A stretch of DNA of 64,000 nucleotides from Bradyrhizobium sp. SK17. Its GTDB lineage: Bacteria > Pseudomonadota > Alphaproteobacteria > Rhizobiales > Xanthobacteraceae. The position numbers and the translations under genes are program-made. The stretch is from NCBI RefSeq assembly GCF_002831585.1, contig NZ_CP025113.1:2108001-2172000 (forward strand), written 5' to 3'. The notes beneath the pieces are model-generated. The model was not told the origin of the DNA. It searched no databases and worked only from the letters and a program-made list of their open reading frames with translations. Below are positions 9,761 to 17,348 of the stretch, in pieces. How positions within the stretch are numbered: the first letter of the stretch is position 1; each line of letters begins with the position of its first letter.

Positions 9761-12271
9761 TTACCCCTTCGCCTCGCGCTGCGCACCGAGCTGCGGCGAC
9801 GCGGTTGGATGCACCGGCACGTGCCAGATGTCCTCGGCATATTCGCGGATGGTGCGGTCGGAGGAGAACCACGCCATGCGCGCCACGTTGAGGATCGAGG
9901 CGCGGGTCCAGGCCGGCGGCACCTGCCAGCGGGCATCGATGCCGCGTTGCGCGTCGTAGTAGGAATCGAAATCCGCCGAGACCATGTAGTGGTCGAGATA
10001 GCGCAGCGCGTGCCCGATCGAGGCGAAGCGCGCGGCGTCGCCCGGCGAGAATTCGCCACTCTCGATGGCGCGGATCGCGCGCTCCAATCGCGGCGATTTG
10101 CGGATTACGTCAGAGGCATCGAGCCCCTGCTTGCGGCGGACCATGACGTCGCCGGCCTCGAGGCCGAAGATCGCGATGTTCTCGGGCCCGACCGCGTCGC
10201 GGATCTCGATATTGGCGCCGTCGAGCGTGCCGATGGTCAGCGCGCCGTTCAGCGCGAGCTTCATGTTGCCGGTGCCGGAGGCTTCCATGCCAGCGGTCGA
10301 GATCTGCTCGGACAGATCGGCGGCCGGAATGATCACCTCGGCGAGGCTGACATTGTAGTCGGCCAGGAACACCACCTTCAGCTTGCCGCCGAGCGAGGCG
10401 TCATTGTTGACCATTTCGGCAACGTCGTTGATCAGTTTGATGATCAGCTTGGCGTAGCGATAGCTCGCCGCCGCCTTGCCGGCGAAGATCTTGACCCGCG
10501 GCACCCAGTTCGCGGCCGGGTCGTCCTTCATCGCGTGATAGAGCGCGATCGTCTCCAGGATGTTGAGCAGCTGCCGCTTGTATTCATGGATGCGCTTGAT
10601 CTGCACGTCGAACAGCGCCGACGGATCGACCTTGACGTTGTTGCGCTCGCCGATCAGCCGCGCCAGCGCCAGCTTGTTGTGATGCTTGACGTCGCGGAAC
10701 CGGCTCTGGAATGCGAGGTCGCTGGAATGCGCCTCGAGCCGATCGAGCAGCGAGAAGTCGTCGAGCACGGCCTCGCCGCAGGTCTCGCGCAGCAGCGCGG
10801 TCAGCCGCGGATTGGCCAGCATCAGCCAGCGGCGGAAGGTGATGCCGTTGGTCTTGTTGGTGATGCGCTGGGGATAGAGATGATGCAAGTCGTGGAACAC
10901 GGTCTCCTTCATCAAATCGGAATGCATCGCCGACACGCCGTTGATGCGATGCGAGCCGACGAAGGCGAGCTGGCCCATGCGCACGCGGCGGCCGCTCTTC
11001 TCGTCGATCAGCGAGACCGAGGCGCGATACTCGATGTCGCCGGGGAAGCGCTCCTCGGCAAGCGCCAGATGCGCCACGTTGATGCGGTAGATGATCTCGA
11101 GATGCCGCGGCAGCAGCCGCTCGAACAACTCGACCGGCCAGGTCTCGAGCGCTTCCGGCAGCAGCGTGTGGTTGGTGTAGGACAGCGTCGCGACGGTGAT
11201 CTTCCAGGCCTCGTCCCAGCGGAAATTGTGCAGGTCGACCAGGATGCGCATCAGCTCGGTGACCGCGAGGCTCGGATGGGTGTCGTTGAGCTGCACGGCC
11301 GCCTTCTGCGCGAGGTTGCGCAGGCCGCCGTCGGAGGCGAGATGCCGGTTCACCAGATCCTGCAACGAGGCCGAGACGAAGAAATACTCCTGGCGCAGCC
11401 GCAGCTCGCGGCCCGCCGCGCTCTCGTCGTTCGGGTAGAGGAATTTGCAGATCGCCTCGGCGCGCGCCTGCTCGGCGCTGGCCGAGACGTAGTCGCCTGA
11501 GTTGAAGACGTCGAGCTTGAGCGGGTCGGGCGCATGCGCCGACCACAGCCGCAGTGCGTTGACGTGCTGGCCGCGCCAGCCGACGATCGGCGTGTCGTAG
11601 GCCATCGCCTCGACGGTTTCGGAAGGATGCCAGATGGCGCGGTCGCGGCCGCGCTCGTCGACATGCTCGACGGTGCCGCCGAAATGGACGTTGTAGACCA
11701 CCTCCGGCCGCTGGAACTCCCAGGGGTTGCCGAACGCCAGCCACTCATCGGGATATTCCTGCTGCCAGCCCTGGTTCATGATCTGGCGGAACAGGCCGAA
11801 ATCGTAGCGGATGCCGTAGCCGGTGGCGGGGATCGCCAGCGTCGCCATGCTCTCCATGAAGCAGGCCGCGAGCCGCCCGAGGCCGCCATTGCCGAGCGCC
11901 GCGTCCGGCTCGCATTTGCGCAGGTCCGACAGATCGACGCCGAGGTCGCCGAGCGCGGCCTCGAACAGCGGCAGCAATCCCATATTGTTCAGCGCGTCGG
12001 TGAACAGGCGGCCGATCAGGAATTCCAGCGAGAGATAATAGACGCGCTTGGCGCCGGCGTCGTAGGTCTGCTTCTCGGCCGTCAGCCAGTGATGCACGAT
12101 GCGGTCGCGCAGCGCCAGCGCCGCCGCCTTGTACCAGTCGCGCCGGGTCGCCACGGTGGCGTCCTTGCCGATCGCAAGCCGGAGCTTGGCCAGGATCGCG
12201 CCCTTGATCTCGCTTAGCGCCAGCTCGTCAACCGGCTGATTCAAGGCCGGATAGTTTGTTTGTTCCTGCAA
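9761..12271 (-). CDS. glgP: Glycogen/alpha-glucan phosphorylase
   Basis: An 836-residue GT35 phosphorylase releasing glucose 1-phosphate from alpha-1,4-glucan. The pyridoxal-phosphate site EASGTGNMKLALNGALTIGT is intact near the C-terminal third, and the N-terminal RVYYLSLEFLIGR segment is typical. Length matches the bacterial enzyme. Translation appears to begin at TTG (12271), preceded by GGGGAT; no ATG occurs nearby in frame. No other glycogen gene (glgA, glgB, glgC, glgX) is in the window, so it is physically isolated from the usual glg operon. Confidence 0.95.
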   Translation of the reverse strand: MQEQTNYPALNQPVDELALSEIKGAILAKLRLAIGKDATVATRRDWYKAAALALRDRIVHHWLTAEKQTYDAGAKRVYYLSLEFLIGRLFTDALNNMGLLPLFEAALGDLGVDLSDLRKCEPDAALGNGGLGRLAACFMESMATLAIPATGYGIRYDFGLFRQIMNQGWQQEYPDEWLAFGNPWEFQRPEVVYNVHFGGTVEHVDERGRDRAIWHPSETVEAMAYDTPIVGWRGQHVNALRLWSAHAPDPLKLDVFNSGDYVSASAEQARAEAICKFLYPNDESAAGRELRLRQEYFFVSASLQDLVNRHLASDGGLRNLAQKAAVQLNDTHPSLAVTELMRILVDLHNFRWDEAWKITVATLSYTNHTLLPEALETWPVELFERLLPRHLEIIYRINVAHLALAEERFPGDIEYRASVSLIDEKSGRRVRMGQLAFVGSHRINGVSAMHSDLMKETVFHDLHHLYPQRITNKTNGITFRRWLMLANPRLTALLRETCGEAVLDDFSLLDRLEAHSSDLAFQSRFRDVKHHNKLALARLIGERNNVKVDPSALFDVQIKRIHEYKRQLLNILETIALYHAMKDDPAANWVPRVKIFAGKAAASYRYAKLIIKLINDVAEMVNNDASLGGKLKVVFLADYNVSLAEVIIPAADLSEQISTAGMEASGTGNMKLALNGALTIGTLDGANIEIRDAVGPENIAIFGLEAGDVMVRRKQGLDASDVIRKSPRLERAIRAIESGEFSPGDAARFASIGHALRYLDHYMVSADFDSYYDAQRGIDARWQVPPAWTRASILNVARMAWFSSDRTIREYAEDIWHVPVHPTASPQLGAQREAKG

Positions 12272-12475
12272 CGCGCCAATCCCCGCCGTTCAGACTCTAC
12301 GCAATGATACGCGCGTTGCGCTGCAATCGAAACCGTCGAGAGCCGTTGCGCACTGCACTTGCCGTGATTTTATGCAAGGACCGGGCCGATTTCAGGCATT
12401 CGAACCTGCCGCTTGCGGTGCTATCATCGGCTGCGAACGCCGAGATTTTGCGACAGTTTTTGCGGAGCAAGCGTG

Positions 12476-12709
12476 ATGAGACTGCTGATCGAGATCGCCG
12501 CCGCGGCGCTGTTCGTGATCTGCATCACCGCCACCAGTGCAGCGTTTGCCGCCGGCAAGACCGGCCGCAGCGCCGACGGCCTGACCTGCGGCTTCAGCGT
12601 TTCGCAGAATGCATCGCCGGCCGCGCGCTGCGCCGCCATCAAGCGGCAATGCGGCGGCAAGTTTGGCGCGAACGCGTGTGGCGACAAACTGCTGTCGGCC
12701 GCGAATTGA
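12476..12709 (+). CDS. Small secreted cysteine-containing protein, unknown function
   Basis: A 77-residue protein with a clear signal peptide: MRLLIEIAAAALFVICITAT followed by a likely cleavage after AAFA. The mature part is about 50 residues, basic, with four cysteines (TCGF, ARCAA, RQCGG, ACGD) spaced as if to form two disulfides. GGAG precedes the ATG at 12476; the frame also stays open upstream to 12413 but without a ribosome-binding site. It is divergent from glgP. No family is recognised. Confidence 0.55.
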   Translation: MRLLIEIAAAALFVICITATSAAFAAGKTGRSADGLTCGFSVSQNASPAARCAAIKRQCGGKFGANACGDKLLSAAN

Positions 12710-12861
12710 ACGATCGCGCAACGTGTCTTCACGCGCGCTCGGGAACACCGTGGTGATACGGATTTGCAAGGCTTAACGAGTTCTTTACAACCGCACCTGT
12801 CGCTCGTGGGGCGGGCACATTTTTGAGCTCCGACGCATTTCATTCCGAAGCAATTTTCGGC

Positions 12862-12896
12862 GGGCCGCTGACAGCGTCAGCGGCCCGTATGCTTTT
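12862..12896 (+). terminator. Strong hairpin, possible terminator
   Basis: A perfect ten-base stem GGGCCGCTGA / TCAGCGGCCC with a five-base loop is followed by GTATGCTTTT. It lies about 150 bases after the small secreted protein gene. The U tract is short and offset, so termination is plausible but not certain. Confidence 0.45.
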
Positions 12897-12957
12897 GGGG
12901 CAGATTATGCGAGCGATCAGGCGTTCCTCTTGTGGGGCGAAGGCAGTCACCGCAATT

Positions 12958-13357
12958 CGTCGCCCCGGCGCAGGCCGGGGCCCATAACCACAGCCGTCAG
13001 AGAAGATGGGACAGGTCGCTCCACTCCGGATTGTCTTGCTCGATCAGGCGAACCTTCCAGTCACGGCGCCATTCCTTCAGCGCCTTTTCGCGTGCAATCG
13101 CCTCCTGTGGTGAAGCGTAGGTCTCGACGTAAACCAGTCGCGTGACGCCGTACTTCTTGACGAACTGTGAGCCGCGTCCGGAGCGATGGAGTGTAAGCCG
13201 ATTGCGAAGATCATTGCTGACGCCGATGTAGAGCGTTCCGTGGCGGCGGCTCGCAAGGATGTAGACGTAATAGACTGCGGCATCCATTCCAGGGCACCGA
13301 TCACGTGAACTGTCCGACAGCGGTGGTTATGGGGCCCCGGCCTTCGCCGGGGCGACG
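12958..13357. mobile_element. Putative GIY-YIG nuclease unit bounded by inverted Group B palindromes
   Basis: The left end (12958-13000) and right end (13314-13357) are inverted near-copies of one 43-base element: a hairpin GTCGCCCCGGCG..GGCCGGGG followed on the inner side by CCCATAACCAC and a related CAGC/TCAG tail. Between them lies one gene, a small GIY-YIG nuclease, whose stop codon falls inside the left repeat. A 122-base copy with the same end structure but no gene is at 20487-20608. Boundaries are inferred from the repeats; no target-site duplication was identified. Confidence 0.5.
12997..13287 (-). CDS. GIY-YIG nuclease superfamily protein (UPF0213/YhbQ-like)
   Basis: A 96-residue single-domain nuclease of the small free-standing GIY-YIG family. 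YVYIL at 7-11 and LYIGVS at 19-24 form the two beta strands bearing the signature. Arg27/Arg30 follow, and Glu67 in AREKALKEWRR is the expected metal-binding residue, so the active site looks complete. The gene lies entirely between two inverted palindromic repeats and its last codons run into the left one. Small nucleases of this family are multicopy in Bradyrhizobium genomes. A role in processing or spreading the flanking palindromes is an inference. Confidence 0.88.
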   Translation of the reverse strand: MDAAVYYVYILASRRHGTLYIGVSNDLRNRLTLHRSGRGSQFVKKYGVTRLVYVETYASPQEAIAREKALKEWRRDWKVRLIEQDNPEWSDLSHLL

Positions 13358-13474
13358 CGCCGTTGATGACAATAGAACGAATTAAGAACACTTTAGCAAG
13401 TCTTTGATATATCATTATGATTCGGCGCTGTGCCGATACAATATCTAGGGTCTCCCAGCTTCCGCGAGGACTAC

Positions 13475-13906
13475 ATGTCCACCATCGCCTTCGATCAGTT
13501 CGCTCTCACCCGCATCGCGGACTTTGCCCGCTCGCTGTCGCGGCTGCATTTGGCCTCGCGCCGCCAGGCGATCGACGACGACCAGCTCGATCGCGAGTTC
13601 AACGCGGTCTGCATGTCGATCTGGGGCTACACCACGGACGATTTCAGCGACGATCTGTTCTCGCTCGAGGACCACGCCTGGCTCGACTCGCTCGACGAGG
13701 CGCATGCGCGCCTGTTCGCCGCCGAGCAGGGTTATGACCTGGTCGACGACCACGGCATGCTGACCGATTGGTGGGGCTATTGCTGGATGATCCTCGCCGA
13801 GAAGCGCGGCATCCTCAATCCGGAGAACCGTGCCGCCGCGCGCGCTGCGATCGAGGAGAAATACCTGGCGGCGCCGAACGTGATCGGCGTGATCGTGGCG
13901 CGCTGA
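13475..13906 (+). CDS. Conserved acidic tryptophan-rich protein, unknown function
   Basis: A 143-residue soluble protein with no signal peptide or membrane segment. It is acidic and has several tryptophans (MSIWGYTTDD, DHAWLDSLDE, LTDWWGYCWMILAEKRGI), suggesting a compact helical fold. The ATG at 13475 is chosen because GAGGA lies nine bases upstream; the frame is open to 13430. I do not recognise the family. It is monocistronic, between the GIY-YIG unit and the convergent DUF2865 gene. Confidence 0.6.
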   Translation: MSTIAFDQFALTRIADFARSLSRLHLASRRQAIDDDQLDREFNAVCMSIWGYTTDDFSDDLFSLEDHAWLDSLDEAHARLFAAEQGYDLVDDHGMLTDWWGYCWMILAEKRGILNPENRAAARAAIEEKYLAAPNVIGVIVAR

Positions 13907-13932
13907 CACTGCTGACGTGACGGCCTGCGCCG

Positions 13933-14772
13933 TCAGTTCGCGTCGGCCCGCTTGCCCGACTTTGCCGTGTTGCCCTTCGGCACGACGGTGGACGGCGCGA
14001 CATCGCGGCTGGTTTCCGGCAGCGGCGCATCGCCTGCGAGCTCGGCGCTGACCGGCGCGACCTTCATTTCGCCGAGCCGCGCGCGCACCGCCGCGGTCAA
14101 TCCGGGATAGGAGGCGACCGGCGTGAAATCGAACGATTGCTCATTGCCGACGCGGATGCCGGTATAGGCGACGAGGCCGTCGGTGGTCGCGATCACGTCG
14201 CCGGCTTTCAGCGAGGCATCGAGCGCGAGGTCGACCGGCGCGAGCCCGGCAGGGTCGCGGCCGTTGCAGGTGCAGTCGGCGCGCAGCGCCTTGCGATAGG
14301 CGAAGGCGTTTTCGCTGTCGGCGTAACGCTCGCCGGTGCTCGATGCGGAGCTGTCGATATGGCTGCCGTAATACACCTTGGTCGCGCTCGCCGGGCAGAA
14401 TGCCTGGCAGAGCTGCGCCGGCGTCGCGTTGCCGCGCATCGTCAGCGGAAAATACTTGCCGTCGCAGCTGCGCACGCAATAGGCCGGTCCGGAACCGGCC
14501 ACGCGGGGTGCCGAGACGGGCGCGGACGGCTGTCGTTCCGGCTGCTGGTTGAGGCCGAACGGGTCGGCGAAGAAATTGGCCTGCGGCGGAGCCTGCCGGC
14601 CCTGCTGCTTCGGGGCACCGCCAAAGAAGAAGTCGAACAGCCCTTCGGCCGAGACGGGTGCGGGGAGGACCACGACGGAACCCGCAAACGCTGCGGCGGC
14701 AAGCATCACGCGGCGCCGCATGCGCCGATCATTGAACTTTGTACGCAACGCCAACTCCACCCGACGCGCCAC
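13933..14772 (-). CDS. DUF2865 secreted protein
   Basis: A 279-residue exported protein. A signal peptide (RRRVMLAAAAFAGSVVVL..VSA) is followed by a proline/glutamine-rich linker, then a cysteine-containing domain with AYCVRSCDGKYFPL, CQAFCPA and CTCNG motifs at about 98-170, characteristic of DUF2865. A disordered, basic tail ends the protein. The frame opens with GTG at 14772; an ATG at 14721 gives a more standard signal-peptide N-terminus and may be the true start. The function of the family is unknown; the motif spacing suggests disulfides in the periplasm. Confidence 0.75.
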   Translation of the reverse strand: MARRVELALRTKFNDRRMRRRVMLAAAAFAGSVVVLPAPVSAEGLFDFFFGGAPKQQGRQAPPQANFFADPFGLNQQPERQPSAPVSAPRVAGSGPAYCVRSCDGKYFPLTMRGNATPAQLCQAFCPASATKVYYGSHIDSSASSTGERYADSENAFAYRKALRADCTCNGRDPAGLAPVDLALDASLKAGDVIATTDGLVAYTGIRVGNEQSFDFTPVASYPGLTAAVRARLGEMKVAPVSAELAGDAPLPETSRDVAPSTVVPKGNTAKSGKRADAN

Positions 14773-14883
14773 GCCGCGGCGATGAATGCCCCGGCGGTTT
14801 CACCTTAAGACGGGATGGTAAACGAGCGATTGATTGCGCGTGACCGCGTCACAAGAAGAAGTCGACGTCGCGCGGACTTCTCT

Positions 14884-14918
14884 GCACCTCGCCCCGCAAG
14901 AACGGGGCGAGGGAGACG
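14884..14918. repeat. Group E palindrome (CTCGCCCCGCAAG..GGGGCGAG)
   Basis: A short perfect hairpin of the CCCTCTCCCC-type family just downstream of the pyrE stop. It could terminate or stabilise the pyrE message. Confidence 0.6.
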
Positions 14919-14926
14919 AGAGACCG

Positions 14927-15490
14927 TCAGTCCTTCAGGAACTCGCCGGCCTTGTACAGCGCGCGGAACTGCAACCCGGCTTCGGAGAAGGTCTCGGTCG
15001 CGCCTTCCTCGCGGTCGACCATGGTGAAGACCAGCGCGATCTCGCCGCCGGCTTCGCGTACGGCTTCCGCTGCCTTCAGCGCCGAGCCGCCGGTCGTGGT
15101 GACGTCCTCGACGATCACGATCCGCTTGCCGACCAGCGTCTCGCCCTTGGCGAGCCCTTCGACCGACAATCGCGCGCCGTGCTCCTTCGGCTTCTTACGC
15201 ACGAAGAAGGCGGCGATCGGATGGCCCTTCAGCCAGGACAGCTGTGCGATCGCGCCGGCGAGCGGCACCGCGCCCATCTCGAGCCCGCCGACGAAATCGA
15301 GCCTGTCGTCCTTCAGCGCCTCATAGGTGAGCTCGGCGAGCAGCGCGGCGCCCTCGGGATCGAGCATCGTCGGCTTCAGGTTGAAATAGAAGTCGCTCTT
15401 GCGGCCCGACGCCAAGGTGATCTCGCCGCGGCCGAACGAGCGCTTGCGGATGATCTCGGCGAGGCGGGCGCGGGAGGCTGATTTGGACAA
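14927..15490 (-). CDS. pyrE: Orotate phosphoribosyltransferase
   Basis: A 187-residue enzyme joining orotate and PRPP to give OMP in pyrimidine synthesis. The PRPP-binding signature [15 protein letters not shown] and the N-terminal [13 protein letters not shown] are clear. The start is taken as TTG at 15490 (reading [14 protein letters not shown]), preceded by AAGGGA. The frame is open another 43 codons to an ATG at 15619, but that extension has no family similarity. It is divergent from the glutathione transferase gene. Confidence 0.92.
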   Translation of the reverse strand: MSKSASRARLAEIIRKRSFGRGEITLASGRKSDFYFNLKPTMLDPEGAALLAELTYEALKDDRLDFVGGLEMGAVPLAGAIAQLSWLKGHPIAAFFVRKKPKEHGARLSVEGLAKGETLVGKRIVIVEDVTTTGGSALKAAEAVREAGGEIALVFTMVDREEGATETFSEAGLQFRALYKAGEFLKD

Positions 15491-15681
15491 AGGCTTTTTC
15501 CCTTGGGGGTTTGAGGCGGCCGGCAATCTATCGGCGGTCACCGGCACATTCCAGCGTGGAAACCGGGCCGTCAACAGTGCCTGTGCCGCGATTTCGGCGG
15601 GCACGCTTGCGAGCGGCACGGCTTGTCCGCGTCTCCGGTTCCCCCTAAAGCAGGCGCCAAATATTTGCGAGGGAAGCGGAA

Positions 15682-16308
15682 ATGACCATCGAGCTGCACA
15701 CCTGGAACACGCCCAATGGCCGCAAGATCTCGGTCGCGCTGGAGGAAATGGGGCTGCCCTACAAGGTGATCCCGGTGAACATCAGCAAGGGCGAGCAGAT
15801 GGCGCCGGCCTTCCTCGCGATCAGCCCGAACAACAAGATCCCGGCGATCGTCGATCCCGACGGCCCCGGCGGCAAGCCGGTCAGCATCTTCGAATCCGGC
15901 GCGATCCTGCTCTATCTCGGCGAGAAGACCGGCAGGTTCCTGCCGAAGCCGCTGGCCGAGCGGATCCCGGTCTATGAGTGGCTGATGTGGCAGATGGGCG
16001 GCTTCGGCCCGATGCCGGGCCAGGTGCATCATTTCATCGCGCTGGAGAACGAGCAGGACCGCGCCTACGGCCTGAAGCGTTACATGGCCGAGACGCGGCG
16101 GCTCTACGGCGTGCTGGACCGCAGGCTCGACGGCCGCGATTTCGTCGCCGGCGATCTCTCGGTGGCCGATTTCGCCATCCTCGGCTGGGCCTGGCGCCAT
16201 CCGCGCCACAAGGTCGAGCTATCAGACTTCCCCAACGTCAAGCGCTGGTACGAGGCACTGATGGCCCGCCCCGCGACCAAGCGAGGTATGGAAGCGAAGC
16301 TGGATTGA
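15682..16308 (+). CDS. Glutathione S-transferase family protein
   Basis: A 208-residue cytosolic protein with an N-terminal thioredoxin-like domain ([41 protein letters not shown]) and an all-helical C-terminal domain. The TPNG segment and the PGQVHHF region resemble the nu/Ure2p-like (YfcG, YghU) class, where Thr/Asn replaces the usual catalytic Tyr or Ser. GAGGGAAG precedes the ATG. The likely role is glutathione-dependent disulfide or peroxide reduction; the substrate is unknown. Confidence 0.85.
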   Translation: MTIELHTWNTPNGRKISVALEEMGLPYKVIPVNISKGEQMAPAFLAISPNNKIPAIVDPDGPGGKPVSIFESGAILLYLGEKTGRFLPKPLAERIPVYEWLMWQMGGFGPMPGQVHHFIALENEQDRAYGLKRYMAETRRLYGVLDRRLDGRDFVAGDLSVADFAILGWAWRHPRHKVELSDFPNVKRWYEALMARPATKRGMEAKLD

Positions 16309-16313
16309 GGGGC

Positions 16314-16472
16314 GCTCTTCCCTTCTCCCCCTGTGGGAGAAGGTGGCGCGAAGCGCCGGATGAGGGGTTGGCTCCGCTTGCGAGATTTCGCCGAGTGGAG
16401 AGAGACCCCTCACCCGGCTTCATCTCGCTCCGCTCGATTTCGCCACCCTCTCCCACAAGGGGAGAGGGTACT
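16314..16472. repeat. Group E palindrome cluster
   Basis: Inverted modules of the TTCTCCCCCTGTGGGAGAAGG and CCCTCTCCCACAAGGGGAGAGGG type enclose short secondary hairpins (GGCGCGAAGCGCC). They fill the space between the convergent GST and LysE genes. Confidence 0.75.
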
Positions 16473-16474
16473 TA

Positions 16475-17110
16475 TTAGGCCCGCCGCGCCTCCAGCGCCA
16501 TCTTCACTGCGAGCCCGGTCAGCACGGTGCCCATCAGCCAGCGCTGCACCAGCAGCCAGGTCGGGCGGGTGCCGAGGAACACGGCGATCGAGCCGGCGGC
16601 GAGCGCGATCATCGCATTGACGCTGACGCTGATCGCGATCTGGATCGAGCCCAGCGCAAGCGACTGCGTCAGCACGCTGCCGCCGGTCGGGTCGATGAAC
16701 TGCGGCAGTAGCGCCAGATAGAGCATCGCGATCTTCGGGTTCAGGAGGTTGGTGACGAAGCCCATCGCGAACAATTTGCGCGGGCCGTCGACCTTCATCG
16801 TCTTGACCTGGAACGGCGAGCGGCCGCCGGGCCTCAGGGCCTGCCACGCGAGCCAGAGGAGATAGGCCGCGCCGGCGAAGCGCAGCGCGTCATAGGCATA
16901 GGGGATCGCGAACAGCAGCGCGGTGATGCCGAACGCCGCGCACAGCATGTAGAACACGAAGCCGAGCGCGACGCCGCCGAGCGACACGATGCCGGCCGCC
17001 GGCCCCTGCGTGATCGAGCGCGAGATCAGATAGATCATGTTCGGACCCGGCGTCAGCACCATGCCAAGTGAGACGAGCGCAAAGCCGAGCAGAGCGGAGG
17101 TGTGGGGCAT
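16475..17110 (-). CDS. LysE/RhtB family amino-acid exporter
   Basis: A 211-residue inner-membrane protein with about six hydrophobic helices. The N-terminal LVSLGMVLTPGPNMIYLISRS signature and the central FVTNLLNPKIAMLYLALLPQF motif are diagnostic of the LysE superfamily. It exports an amino acid or derivative; the substrate cannot be predicted. No adjacent LysG-type regulator is present. Confidence 0.9.
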   Translation of the reverse strand: MPHTSALLGFALVSLGMVLTPGPNMIYLISRSITQGPAAGIVSLGGVALGFVFYMLCAAFGITALLFAIPYAYDALRFAGAAYLLWLAWQALRPGGRSPFQVKTMKVDGPRKLFAMGFVTNLLNPKIAMLYLALLPQFIDPTGGSVLTQSLALGSIQIAISVSVNAMIALAAGSIAVFLGTRPTWLLVQRWLMGTVLTGLAVKMALEARRA

Positions 17111-17212
17111 GATGGGTCTCGCGAGGGGATACGCACACTTTTAGCGTGTCATCCGATACGCGGCCATGCGGGAATTGCTCTCGGAGCAATGTGGTTTGCA
17201 GCTCGCTCCGGC

Positions 17213-17331
17213 CTCTCATCGTCATTCCGGGGCGTGCGTAGCACGAACCCGGAATCCATCGGGCCACATCACGTGCGGATGAATGGATTCCGGGTTCTCG
17301 CCTGCGGCGAGCCCCGGAATGACGATGAGAG
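17213..17331. repeat. Group D long inverted repeat (CGTCATTCCGGGGC type)
   Basis: A near-perfect inverted repeat of about 119 bases: ctctcatcgtcattccgggg at the left and its complement at the right, with internal hairpins. It sits between the lysE start and the polA end. A shorter relative is at 37816-37856. Confidence 0.85.
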
Positions 17332-17348
17332 ACCGGGGCGAGCGGAGT

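Noticed and set aside
9527..11500. A 657-codon plus-strand frame opposite glgP
   Set aside because: Same reason: antisense of glycogen phosphorylase, with composition-driven sequence and no ribosome-binding site.
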